DNA of 64,000 nt. Source: Psoroptes ovis. Taxonomy: Eukaryota; Arthropoda; Arachnida; Sarcoptiformes; Psoroptidae. The notes under the pieces were generated by a model, which saw only the letters and a list, made by a program, of their open reading frames with translations, was not told where the DNA came from and did not search any database. Below are positions 35,534-47,161 of the stretch, in pieces; the first letter of the stretch is position 1, and every line of letters begins with the position of its first letter. The DNA lies in NCBI GenBank assembly GCA_002943765.1, contig PQWQ01000006.1, forward strand, positions 1,860,001-1,924,000, given 5' to 3'. A program made the position numbers and the translations under genes.

Positions 35534-38058
35534 TTATGATGATGATGATGATTTGGACAGTGATGGCAATAATAAAGGCACAATGTGTGGTGGCTTGAAT
35601 ATACTATACGGCGAATAAGGCACACCTATTATGATCAAATGTGAACGATAATAATTTAGACGCCACATGCCTCGATGATAGCCACGAGCATCTAGATCCC
35701 ATATATGTAAACATTTGGCTATTTGTAGCCACGTGTTAAAATCATTTACATGTATCATACGTATAAAAATTAAATATATGTTCGATATTTCATCCATCAT
35801 TAAGGTGTTTGATTGATTATCGGGATATGATTTTTTAACTACCGATGATGCTGCTGTTGATGATGTTAGCGCCTTTAAAAAATTTGATTCACAAGGACTT
35901 TTATGATGATCAATAATAATTGCTGTACGTATCAATCGATTAAGAAGACGCTCATAGTTGTCTCGTTTGAGTCTGTTTGAATGAGAAAAAATCCAGTTCA
36001 ATCAAATTCATGTTTCCAAAAAAAAGAAACAAATTGTTCTAATCAAAAACACTTACAAATCAACGTTTCTGAGTAAAACACTTGGATTAGTATTGAAGGC
36101 ATGTTTTTTAAAATACATATCCTGGAAATATGAATTCATATTTAAGCCAGATGAACCAAAATGATATGTACGTGATACATCTGGAATTACACACTCGCGA
36201 CCTCGTCTGATATCGGACAATCTCATCCACATATCCCAGTCCCAAGATTTATCCGGCGTAGGCCATTTATTCTCCAATTCATTTTTATATAATTTACGTG
36301 TCAACATCCAACCTAAACCTGGCATTGTTTCGATGCGATACAATTGGCCTGCATCGCTTGATGTATGCTCATATGCTTGGTCATTCCAAGCTGATATACA
36401 GAATAAGGACTCATCTTGATCAAGTAAATGCATTGTTTGAGCAAAATAATAAAAAAAATCTGGGGAAACATCTAGATCTTCTTCCAAAATAATCACATAT
36501 TGAGCATCAGGATATAGATTAAATGTAGCTGTAAGACTAGCTTTATAATGTTGAGTGATACGTGAATTTCCACGACCAACTGGAGTATGTTGAATGCCTC
36601 GAAGACCAAATAATTTAGCTACCTCCAAAGGTTCTTCGTAATATCCATCTATGAATATTGTTATCATTGAGGGATTACAACCGGGTGTTAATAATAAAGT
36701 TCGTAACATTCGATATAGATAATGAGGACGATTAGAAGCAATTATAGCAATAGGAACTTGTGAAATTTTGGCCATCGGATCGAAATTGGAGATAAAACGT
36801 AATGGCAATGGATCGCTGCAGCTGCACACCGAGCCATAACCTTCGATGCGAGAACAAAAATGCTTTCGTCGTTCTTTTGTTTCTTGATCATCAGATAAAA
36901 ATACAAAATTAGAAGATATGTTTTTCACATTCATATTAATAATATTATTCGATTCAGTTGAAAGTGAAGGAAGAAAATTCTTGAAAATTTGACCAAGTAA
37001 TGTTGTTGGTGTTGTGGTAGACCATTGACAATCTTCATTGTTTTCGAATGGATCAAGCTCTAAATCAACGTGTAATACTGCAGGTGATGCCCATGAATTA
37101 AATTCAACTGATTTAGAATGTTTTTCCCCTAATAAGGGATCACTATTTAATTGTTGCCGGCTCAATAAACGTTTTTGTACAACCATTGTCCACATATCTC
37201 GCCATCCAATGTCTTGAGCATATTTCGAACCTAATCTAGTCAAGAAATCACGAGCAGTTTTTTTCAATTGAAACGTTCCTTCATCTTTGATAGTAAATAT
37301 TAATATTCGTCCATCCGATATCATACTGATGAATAATGACATTGCTTCATCTTCATGTGTCGAATATGTATCAAAATGACGGCGCGCCATAATCGAACCA
37401 GTCATTTGATTCAAAACAAGAATATGTATTCCACGATTCTTACCATCTTCACAATCATCTAAGATCTGGATTGGAATGAAGTATTAATTTAGATCCCTCA
37501 AAATTTGAAAATGATTCATAATTACAATTGTTCCATCAACAGTGACCATTGCACGATTTTGACTAGAAATAATGTCCAATTTGATTATTCTTCGTTGATT
37601 ATTTTTATCATTATTGTTAACGACATTATTTTTTTGTGAATTTGAATGTGTTCCAAGTAATATATCTATGATTGAGCCATCTTTATTTGAAAATAATAAA
37701 TAGAAAAAAATCATTAATTGTTGAAATGATTAAGTTCATTCTAATTTACCATTGATATTTTTCAATGACTGCTGCTGCTGCAAACGATTACGTGTTTCAA
37801 TAATGAACACAATATTAATTATGACTGTGACTATCAAAATGACTAGAAATAAAAACTAATATAAAATGAAGAGAGTCAACATTTCATTCTAATAACAAGC
37901 ATAATACGAACCCGTATGAGTTTAATCGAAAGAGGATATATTGATGCCTTGAATCTTGATCGCCACCATGATCTTATCAATAAATTTGTATACCATTTAT
38001 GGTGATGATCATGACCACTGTGCTTTGTAAAACATTTAAAATTATTATTTTCATCCAT
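35534..38058 (-). CDS. POMGNT1: Protein O-mannose beta-1,2-N-acetylglucosaminyltransferase 1
   Basis: Five minus-strand exons (37912-38058, 37750-37855, 37526-37680, 36057-37465, 35534-35972) encode 751 residues. A cytosolic tail is followed by a type II membrane anchor (FLFLVILIVTVIINIVFIIE). The stem domain contains RRIIKLDI, MVTVDGT and GIHILVLNQMTGSIMARR, the DTYSTHEDEAMSLF block and FGEKH-like LLGEKHSKS. The catalytic domain shows CSRIEGYGSVCSC, IIASNRPHYLYRMLRTLL, IFIDGYYEEP, GRGNSRITQHYKASLTATFN, the metal-site LEEDLDVSPDFF, CISAWNDQAYEH, METMPGLGW-like, WDWDMWMR and IPDVSRTYHFG. The C-terminal AKCLHIWDLDARGYHRGMWRL is complete. In the Golgi it adds GlcNAc to O-mannose on alpha-dystroglycan. 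Every junction restores the vertebrate order, including the anchor exon. It is longer than the human enzyme (660) through Asn/Ser inserts. Confidence 0.96.
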
Positions 38059-38649
38059 TTTATTTTAATTTAATCAATAATTCTTAGAAAAACATTCTAA
38101 AAATCATTTTAAGCCTCAAGATCAATTCGTAACCGTATGGAATAGCGAGAAATAAATCATCGATCAATTCACCGAACCCATCTTTGTTTACATCATGGAT
38201 TTTCTGAATTATAAAAGAACCAGGAGCATGCGTTTATATCTGAGTAAAGAATTTTTTGAAAAATTTAGTTGGAATATTTAGAAAATATATAAAACAATAA
38301 CAAACCAGAAAAAACAATAGAAAACATTTTTCACCTTATTCGAGCACCAAAGAATAAATTGTGAACATTCAATGTCTTTGCATTGGATTGTTCGTTAAAT
38401 CCACATTTGAATTTCAAAAATAAAAATTAATTCTAGTGCAATGCCCGCAGAAATGTGTGTTGACAGAAAATTGACATTATCTGATTGAATTTTCCAAAAA
38501 TCAAAATGTCATTGGCATTCGTTTTTTTAGCCTTTTAATTTTTTGAATTTCGTTTTGTTTTCTTGTTCAACTGATTATGGAAATTGACAAAAAAAGAAAA
38601 ATAAAAAATTTAAAATGATTTGAATCAGATAAACATTTTTTCGTGGTCA

Positions 38650-38763
38650 ATGAAACCTCCGCAAAAAACTGAAAAACAGGTTACGGTCAATCCTTTAATG
38701 GATGGTGATGATGATCAAAATCAACATCTGAATAGAAGCATTTACGGAAATAAACAAGAATAA
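38650..38763 (+). CDS. Possible small ORF (37 residues), unknown
   Basis: The frame starts MKPPQKTEKQVTVNPLMD and ends YGNKQE before a TAA. It is GC-richer than its surroundings, which is typical of exons in this window. It lies about 600 bp from the POMGNT1 start, in divergent orientation, so it could be a micropeptide or a first exon of a plus-strand gene. There is no recognised domain, signal peptide or strong donor. It may be chance. Confidence 0.25.
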   Translation: MKPPQKTEKQVTVNPLMDGDDDQNQHLNRSIYGNKQE

Positions 38764-41470
38764 AACGATTTTTTCATCTGAATTTATTGATCAATCGTTC
38801 ATTCATTCAATTTTTTTTTTTGTATCTGAGATATATGTTTAGATCGAGATGAAATATGTGTGTTTTTTCCCAATCATCTTCGAGAACATCTTTTTTTTGT
38901 TGTTGTTGCTGTCTGAATTATTTAAATTAATAATGATATAGAGGAGATAAGTTGATTCCGGATTTATCCAGAATAGTCGCCAAGGTATACATATGTGTGG
39001 ATGAAAGTAAGGGAAAAAAATGCATTAAGTTTTTCATCAAATTTGAAATTGAAGCATTGACCATCACATCGTTTATTGCAGTGACGGAAAAAACATTATC
39101 AGCCAATGTCCTTATAAAAAATTTGATATAAAAATAAAACGATATTTTACACATTTGTAAATGGACAACTTTGATGCAAAAAAGCTGATAAAATAAGGAG
39201 ATAATAAATGAATAAATAAATAACAAGAATAAATAATTTCGATTTTGTTTTTTTTAATAAATTTTTGTTTTTGTTGTTTGCCAATGAATAAAACGTTCAC
39301 CTGAATGGGAAAGTAAAAAGCAAAAGTAAAAGCTAAGAATGTACCACAATCAATGTTTTTGCTAGAAAAAAATTATCATCATACGTGATACAAATATCGA
39401 ACATCGACCATTTTCATTTTCTTCAAATTTTATTCAATTCAACTGTATAATACCAAAAAATTATCAATATATTCATACAAAAAAATATCTAAACATTATA
39501 CAACAACATCAATTATCTTAGAAGTGAAAATGGAAATAATTTTTTTTTTTAAATAAAAAAATTCAGGTTTGATCATCATATATTCAGGTTTTAGTCCTAC
39601 TTCATTATAATTATTATTATCATTACCATTATCAATCACAATTTACAATGACAACGACCCTGCATGTAAAAATGTACTGAAAACTTGAAAAAACAAAAAA
39701 TTTGAAAATTTTCAACTTGAAAAAAATTCAACTAAGACCATTAAACATGATCATTAAATCGAAAAAGAAAAAAAACGAAGCAAGAACAATTATCAAGGAC
39801 CTAGAAAATTTTAAAATTTTCTCACACATTCTACGAACCTAAATATGTTAAAAATAATTGAATAGATATATCTTTTTTCGATCAATCATCGATAGAAATG
39901 GATAGATATAATGGAATGGTAAACAGCAACAGCAACAACAACAGGTAAATAGACGACTACAAAGACCTAATAATGAAGATTTTTAGTTCTAACATTCATT
40001 TTCAATAGATCGATGGTTTCAATTTCATTTATTTTTACGAAAGTGAAAAAATGAAAATGAAATTGAAATTGTCTATTGATAAATTATCTATTGATGAATT
40101 AAATGTTTATGCTATTAATAACAACAAATTCATTTTTTTCGGTTTTTCTTTTTCGATGAATCAAGGCTAAGGCTTTATTTATCTAAAATATTTTTTTCTT
40201 CTAAATTTTGCTTTGTTTATTTGAAAAAAATATTTAAAAGAAATTATTCAAATAATTGTCAAATAATTAATGTAAAATGAAACGAAAAAGAAAAATATTC
40301 ACGCCATATTTTTTCCTTTTAAAAATTCAAAAAGCACATCACAAGATAATAATGGAAAAAATGGAAAAGATCAAAGATCAGACGTGAAAATATCTACACC
40401 ATGTTTTGTAGATATTTTATTCATCAAAACAATAATGTTTATTTGTTTATTTATTATTTTTTAGGATTGTTTATTTATTTCAAAACCATATATATGGAAA
40501 TTATTTATCTAAAATTTTTTACTCTGGCTCCTTTTTTCATTTATTTTTATTCTTTCCTTATTTCTCAATGCTAATCAATGCAATGATTAATGACGTATTT
40601 TCGTAAATGAAATCGAAATCTATGAAATAATGAAGAAACTCAAAAAAAGAAAGTAAAAAAAAGAAAAAAGCAATCAATGAAAAATGAAATTAAATAGAAA
40701 TAAATATGATTGATTGATCGATTGCTTTTTCTTTTGCATGATGAATGATAGTGATTTCATTTTAAGATAAATGAATAATCAAAAGAATGAATGAAATGAA
40801 AGAAATGTAATAAACAAATGATAATGGATCAGCAACAACAACAAAACAAAACATAATTATCGTTTGAAACTTTAGATTTCAGGGTTTCAGGGACTAGAAA
40901 ATTGGTTTTCAAAATAGAACAAATTATATCTTTTAAAATTTAAAAAGAAAAAACAAAATTTAAATAGATCTCATGCACTCAAGAAATATTTCAAAGTTAT
41001 ACCATGGCCAAAATATTATCTTTTTTCGTTTTGTTTACTTATCCAGCGATATTATACTGATGGTTGAATCGTTTTTCATTCTTTCTTCTTCACTATCTTC
41101 AGCATCTTCATCATAAACATTGATCATCAAATAAATGTTTCTGATTCACTTGTAAACTCCTCCTTTTAAATTATGATCAGAATTTTTGACTTTATATGAA
41201 TAAATAAGAAGAAAGAAAAGGAAAAATTTATTACCCACTACTTTGAAATCACCATCATCAAGGACATGAATTTCAGATGAATATTTTTTATTTAAAAAGA
41301 AGTAAAAGAGAAGAAATCACAATTATTATTATTGATAAAAAAACCAGACCAGATTAGATCATCTTTCATAAAAAGACTTTTTGTCGAGATATTCTCTTAG
41401 ATCACGTCTTTTAATTAATAAATAAATCGATATTGTCAATTTTTTTCTTTCAAAACTTTTTCATTTGGTA

Positions 41471-41478
41471 TATAAATA
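41471..41478 (+). promoter_or_regulatory. TATA box of the secreted repeat-protein gene
   Basis: TATAAATA, preceded by GGTA and followed by GC, is a canonical element about 270 bp before the start codon. A start of transcription near 41500-41510 and a roughly 235-nt leader would follow. A strong TATA box fits a tissue-specific, highly expressed secreted product. Confidence 0.55.
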
Positions 41479-41741
41479 GCGATTTATTTTCAAAACCAAC
41501 TCTTTATATCAACCAACATCATCATCAAACACACACTAACAAACAAACAAATAATCGGCAAATTTGATTTTATTGAAAAAAGAAACGACTAAAGATCTCC
41601 ATTATTCATTTATTCATTCATTAAGAATATTTAATCTATCAATTTAGTTTTGTTGATTTTATTTCTCCGACTTAGTTTGAAAAATAAATTATTTAGAAAT
41701 TTTTTTTGTACATAACATTGCCAAATTTGAAAAACATTAAA

Positions 41742-43416
41742 ATGAAATTGAGCTTTTGTTTTTGTGTTCTATTATTAATTGGCTTTGCATCAGGTATGTT
41801 TTGTTTTCATTATAATATTATAATTATTAATTTATTGAAATTCGAATTTAGCTGCACCGATCGCTGAAGATGTCCATGTTTCTGAAGCAAAAGAAAGTGT
41901 TGAAACAGGAACTAAACCAGTAGAAGTTGCAAAAGAAGAACCACCAGTTGCTTCGCCTGAGCAAAAAAGTAATGTTCCTCAACCAGTCGAAGAAAAAAAA
42001 GAAGTTGTTTCAGAAGAAAATGTTCCTAAAGTTCAAGAAGTAGCTGACGTTCCGATTCCGAAAGAACCAAGTGGTGTTGTTGCTGAACCCATGGTCGTTG
42101 ACAAAGTTTCCGAAACCGTTGCAGCGGAAAAACCAGTCGAACAACCAGCCAGTGTGGTCACCGAAGAAGTTGTGCCAAAAGTTGATAAAGTTGAATCTGC
42201 TCCAGTTCATCCAGTTGTGTCAGAAGTTGCGAAACCAGCTGAACCAGTTGAAGAAAAAAAATCTGTTCCAAATGAAGAAGCAGCTCCAGTTGTTAGCGAA
42301 ACAAAAGTCGATCCAGAACCAAGTCCAGTCGAATCAGGGAAACCTGCTGAAGCCGAGCAACCGACCCCAGTCGAATCAGTTAAACCAGCTGAATCTGAGC
42401 AACCAAGCCCGGTAGAATCAGCTAAACCAGCTGAATCTGAGCAACCAACTCCAGTCGAATCAGTCAAACCAGTTGAAATTTCACAACCAGTTCCGGCTGA
42501 AAAAATAATCGAATCAAGAAGTTTAAAAGATGTCGAAGCTCCAGCTCCTGTGGAAACACAACCAATCTCTGAGGAAAAAGTTGAATCAGCCCCAATTCCA
42601 GCTGAATCGATTCCAGTTGCAGCTCCAGTTGAATCAGTTGTATCATCTGTAGAATCGCAACCAGTCGTTCCTGAAAAAGTTGATACTGCACCAGTTCCAG
42701 AAGAAAAATCGGAATCAGCAGCAGTCGAAAAAGTTGAAAGTCCAGTCACTATGACTTCTGAACGATCTAGCGAACCTCAACCAGTTGCATCAGAAGCTGT
42801 TGAAACTGTCTCAGCCGAAAAATCTGAAGTTCATTCAGTTGAAACAAAGCCTGTAGTTGAAGAAAAAGTCGAAGCTCCAGCTCCAGTTGAAACACAACCA
42901 GTCTCTGAGGAAAAAGTCGACTCAGCACCAATCCCGGTTCCATCAGTTCCAGTTGAAGCACCAGTCGAATCACAACCAATCGTCCCAGAAAACACAGAAA
43001 GTGTAGCCTCAGTTGCATCAGTTGCTGCTGAAACTCCAGTCGAATCACCACAACCTGTAGTTGTTGAAAAAGCTGAAGTTCCAATACAAAGTGTACCAAC
43101 AATCGTTGTATCTGAATCACAAGTAAATATTGTTCCACCGATTATTGAATCAGTTGTCACTGATGTCAAACCAATCGCTGAAATTCCATCAATCGTACAA
43201 GAGACACCTGTTGTTGTCGAACCAAAACCAATCGTTATCATTCCACAAGAAGCACCCGTTATTGAACCACAAACATCATCGGCAATTGTTGACAATACGA
43301 TCGTAGCTCAACCAATCAATTCAGTTGTATCAGAATCAGTAAAACCACAATCAATCGATATTGTAGCACCAATCAAATCGAATGAACCAATTTCAGCTGA
43401 ACCAAATCTAATCTAA
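41742..43416 (+). CDS. Secreted Pro/Val/Glu/Ser-rich repeat protein, unknown
   Basis: Exons 41742-41793 and 41852-43416 join at TCA G|CT and give 538 residues. The first 17 residues plus the junction form a textbook signal peptide (MKLSFCFCVLLLIGFASA), cut before APIAED. The whole mature chain is disordered-looking, built from P, V, E, S, A, K, Q and I, with no cysteine or tryptophan and no domain. A 14-residue unit PVESxKPAExEQPx occurs four times in tandem, and a larger VEAPAPVETQPxSEEKV block occurs twice about 336 bp apart. It resembles PEVK-like or extracellular-matrix/cuticle spacer proteins in composition only. Splitting the signal peptide into its own exon is common in secreted arthropod proteins. 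The promoter has a TATA box. I do not recognise the family; the gene itself is secure, its function is open. Confidence 0.85.
42325..42492 (+). repeat. Four tandem 42-bp coding repeats
   Basis: Units at 42325, 42367, 42409 and 42451 each encode PVES-x-KPAExEQPx, the last degenerate (KPVEISQPV). The units differ at synonymous sites, so they are not a very recent copy error. Confidence 0.85.
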
Positions 43417-45646
43417 AAATTTTATTTTTTATTCCTTCTAATTTTTTTTTCTTTTAATGACACATGGAAGCAGACAAATTTTGAAATAATTTTAATTAAT
43501 TTTTTACTCATTCATTGTAAATCCATATAAATAATTTAAATACGATATAAATGCATACACAATCAAAACAAATTTTCCTATGAAAAACCAAAATTTCGAA
43601 AAAAAATTTGAATTTCCCACAATCCATATTAATAATGACGCACACACACAGACACAAAACATTTGGGAATATCAAAAACAAAAAGTGAATTGATTAAAAT
43701 TATATTTGAAAATCGGTCAACGACATTTTTCGAATTTTTTCATCAATGAAAATTAGTTTGATGTTTCATGAAAAGAAAATGGCAAATCATTTTCACATTC
43801 GCCAACAATCGTCAATGCTTTTTTCTGGGTAGATTTTTCAGAAAAAAATAAAAAATTCACAAATCTAAAGCCATCTAATGGCCAAGGATTTAATTCAAAT
43901 TTATTGAAATTCAAATTATTGTTCATTGAAATTTTCATTATTTCATGGTCCATCATCATTATTTGATGGCAAAAAGGATTGCAGAAGAAATTTTATATCA
44001 AGAATATCAAATGCAATTACTACAAATGAATAGGGAAACGATTATTATTGTTTATAAATTGAAATCACCAAGGACATTGAATATTAAATTGTTTGTAATA
44101 ATTTGAGAGTAAGGAGAAAAACAACGAAAATTAATAATAATTATGATAATCATCAAATACCACATGAATAAATGAAAGTTAAAGCCTTTGAAGGAAAAAA
44201 ACAATGGTGTTATAACCTGTCCATGTGAAATTTTATGATGATCATTTCATACACAATTTTCATCTTCATAATGTAATGTGTGTATTAGAAAATTTGTTGA
44301 ACAAGAAACAATTTAAAAGAAATTTTTTTGATTAAAAAGGCGTTGGTTTTATCATAATCATCATAGACATCATCATAATCATATGTGAATTTATTTTATG
44401 AAATCGCTATGACAACAAACAAATATAAATCGAAATTTATTTGTTCATTTATTTATTTATTATTTGTTTCTACGAAATGAAATGGAATTTGGTTGAATTT
44501 CAACAAAATTTTTCTTATGAAAAGGTATTTAAAAATGAAATAAATTCAAAACAATCAAGAAAATGAAATGGACAGCTACAACAACAACAACAATAACTAT
44601 TAAATAATCGTCTAGCGAAAAATACATGTTTCAAATTACATGCTTTAATATGTTTTTTTCATTTGATTTCAGTGATATTTCTCAGTCGGTGATATTTCAA
44701 TTGTTATTGTTGTTGTCAAATGTACAATATATAATTTAGGATTAATATAAAAAAAATGGATGAATGAATGAATGAAACAATCAAATCTTTTTCATATTAT
44801 GAATCATAAATGCGATTTATTCATTTCTTTTGTATGTTAACTTGCAAAATATGTTGATCTGTGAATCAAACAAAAAAAAAAATGACATTTTTTCCATCTT
44901 ATTGATAATCAAAAATTGATAGAAACAACAATGATGATGATGACAATATGATGGCGATATTATTTCATTCAAAAAATGATCGTTCTTAATTATTATTATC
45001 ATTTAATAGCATTTGATTATCGCAATATCTATCATTTGAATAGTGTTAAATAGTGTGTGACCTAAGATTGAATTGAATACAATTTATTATAGATCGTATA
45101 TGGCTTTTGAATTGATAGAAAAAAATATTTAATGATACTTCTATTATTGTAAATATCATTATCATTATTTCATTTTATCCATTCATTCATTTGAATTTGA
45201 TATTAACAAGTGGTGAAAAAAATGATAAGAAAACTAAGAGACACATTCAAAACATCTAAGATGTCGAAAATTTATTTAAAATTTCTATGAAATTTGTCAT
45301 GATTATTTGTCACTTATTGCCATTGTACACAGGTTAGACAATATATCAAATCGCATGAAATATAGGCGATGGTCAAATTTCATTGATAGTAATATGATTA
45401 TCGAAATTTACATTATGATTGGAATAATACTAACTTCTAATAATGAATGATGCTAATGGCATTAATGGATAATGGATCAATCGATGCAAAATAATAATAA
45501 ATATCGAATGACATAGACGAGCAGAAATGATAATTCTTGAAATTAAAACTGATTCAGTAATTTATTTTAAGATTCAATCAAATGAATTATTAATATTCGA
45601 TCAATGTTAATAACCGTAAAAAATTAAATTAATCTGATGACTTTTC

Positions 45647-45666
45647 AAAAAAAAAAAAAAAAAAAA
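45647..45666 (+). repeat. A20 homopolymer
   Basis: Twenty adenines lie just before the possible small membrane-protein ORF. Simple slippage or an old retroposed tail is likely. Confidence 0.9.
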
Positions 45667-45694
45667 CGAATGAACCTTCATTGATTAAGGGTCT

Positions 45695-45931
45695 ATGACC
45701 TGGAAATCGTTGCAAAACATTATTTTCGTACATTATTTGGAACCAGGTAATTCAATTCAGAATAAAAATAAAATTCAATTAGAGAGTTGGACAAAAAATG
45801 AAATTACCCAATGGTTACCGAAAATTCAATGCGCAATTGTGGTCATTGTTTTCTTTTCAATGGTTTTCAATTTATTGTTCGATGAACTTCGTAAGAAACA
45901 ATTATTAGTACCATCATTTCCCAAGCAATAG
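45695..45931 (+). CDS. Possible 78-residue single-pass membrane protein
   Basis: An unspliced frame starts MTWKSLQNIIFVHYLEPG and has one hydrophobic segment (CAIVVIVFFSMVFNLLF) followed by a basic stretch DELRKKQ, then PSFPKQ and a TAG. Codon choice (ACC, CCG, TGC, GTC, CCC) and local GC are more exon-like than the flanks. The positive side after the membrane segment suggests a C-terminal cytosolic end. An AATAAA occurs near 46185. I do not recognise the family. It could also be the last exon of a larger gene; no acceptor was convincing, and a 36-bp GT-AG intron within it seems too short. Confidence 0.35.
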   Translation: MTWKSLQNIIFVHYLEPGNSIQNKNKIQLESWTKNEITQWLPKIQCAIVVIVFFSMVFNLLFDELRKKQLLVPSFPKQ

Positions 45932-47141
45932 CTTTGTGTGTGCAATCTTTGAATCTACATGCGCGCATCCTCATCATTTTCAAAACTGAAAATGTTCAGC
46001 ACAATTTATTATTATAACAATCAAACAATATTAGTGACAAGGAAATCGTATTGTAGTGTAGGTTCGAATATATAAACACAAGCTCTCGAATATCTTTGTA
46101 CACAATTTGTTTCTTTTAGCTAATCGCAACACTGACAAAACATCATCATTATTACCATTGATTCAATTCATTCTATATAATCATGAATAAAAAATGATGG
46201 TAATTCATCCTCCAATACATTCTCAAAATATTAAATAATGAATTATTCTGATTGTATTCTTTTATATATTTAAATGTTGTTATTGTTGCTGGTGTTTAAA
46301 TCATTTTGTTCGTATTGATAATTTTATTCAAAAAGAATTAAAAATTGAACAGAAAAGGTTTTTTCATTTTTTTCATTGGAAAAATATGAAAAATATTTGA
46401 AAAATTGACGTAGCAGAAGAGGCTTACGTTGATCATACAAAGAATTGATCATTTTACATTTCAAATTTCATGTATTTTATTCATCCTTCTACCACCAAAT
46501 TTCAAATAATAATAACAATTCATATGTTTTTCTACCATCATTGTGTATCAATGGTGTTGTTGTGTCTATTCAAAAGCATTTTTTCGATTTAAAAAATTGA
46601 AATAAAATCCAACTGCTTTCGACGATGTTTGTTTTGAAAAATTCAAAGATATAATTTCAAATACATGATTTGAATGAAGATAAACGAACACAAAATAGAA
46701 CTGACAAACAAATTTTGCTGTGTTTTTCATATTTTTTGTTTTTTCAATGATAATTTCTTCTTGCTTCAAACGATGATAATAATATTATTATTATTGATAT
46801 AATGCAGATATCAACAACTCTAAAAGGAATAGACATGGAAAATTGACGCAAATAATATGAATGATAAACAAAAAAAAAATATTATCATTTTCAGACATTT
46901 TGAGTGAAAGAAGAAACAAAAGAAATAAAATCCATTTTTAATGGTTTTATTGAATCAAAACGAAAAAAATTGAGAAAATTTTAATTTTTTTAACTTTGGT
47001 TTCAATAATTCTTAGATAATTTATTTTTATTATTATTAAATGCATTTCGTAAATCATTCAATTCATTCAATTATTATATCAACAACATCATTGAAGAGAA
47101 ATTGAATTTTTCCTACAACCAACAACAACAACAACAAATTC

Positions 47142-47161
47142 AAAAAAAAAAAAAAAAAAAA
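47142..47161 (+). repeat. A20 homopolymer preceded by CAA repeats
   Basis: ACAACAACAACAACAA is followed by a run of twenty adenines. This is low-complexity sequence about 1 kb before the PP2C-like gene. Confidence 0.85.

Larger units (their letters stand above)
38059..41741. other. Intergenic, POMGNT1 5' side to the secreted repeat protein
   Basis: It holds a 37-codon open frame at 38650-38763 and a TATA box at 41471, both listed. A 180-bp island at 38942-39115 is open on both strands with few stops. An 11-bp perfect hairpin lies at 40387-40418. Short minus-strand segments at 41127-41162, 41236-41290 and 41359-41408 look codon-like but could not be assembled into a gene. Confidence 0.45.

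Noticed and set aside
42207..43295. Long minus-strand Ser/Thr/Gly frames opposite the repeat protein
   Set aside because: Mirror translation of the PVES repeat codons; the plus strand has the signal peptide, splice site and TATA box.
45695..45790. 36-bp GT-AG intron inside the small membrane-protein frame
   Set aside because: Shorter than any supported intron in the window (about 55 bp or more); the frame is open without it.
46055..46075. GGTTCGAATAT resembling a tRNA B box
   Set aside because: No A box, no cloverleaf pairing and no T-run at the right distance.
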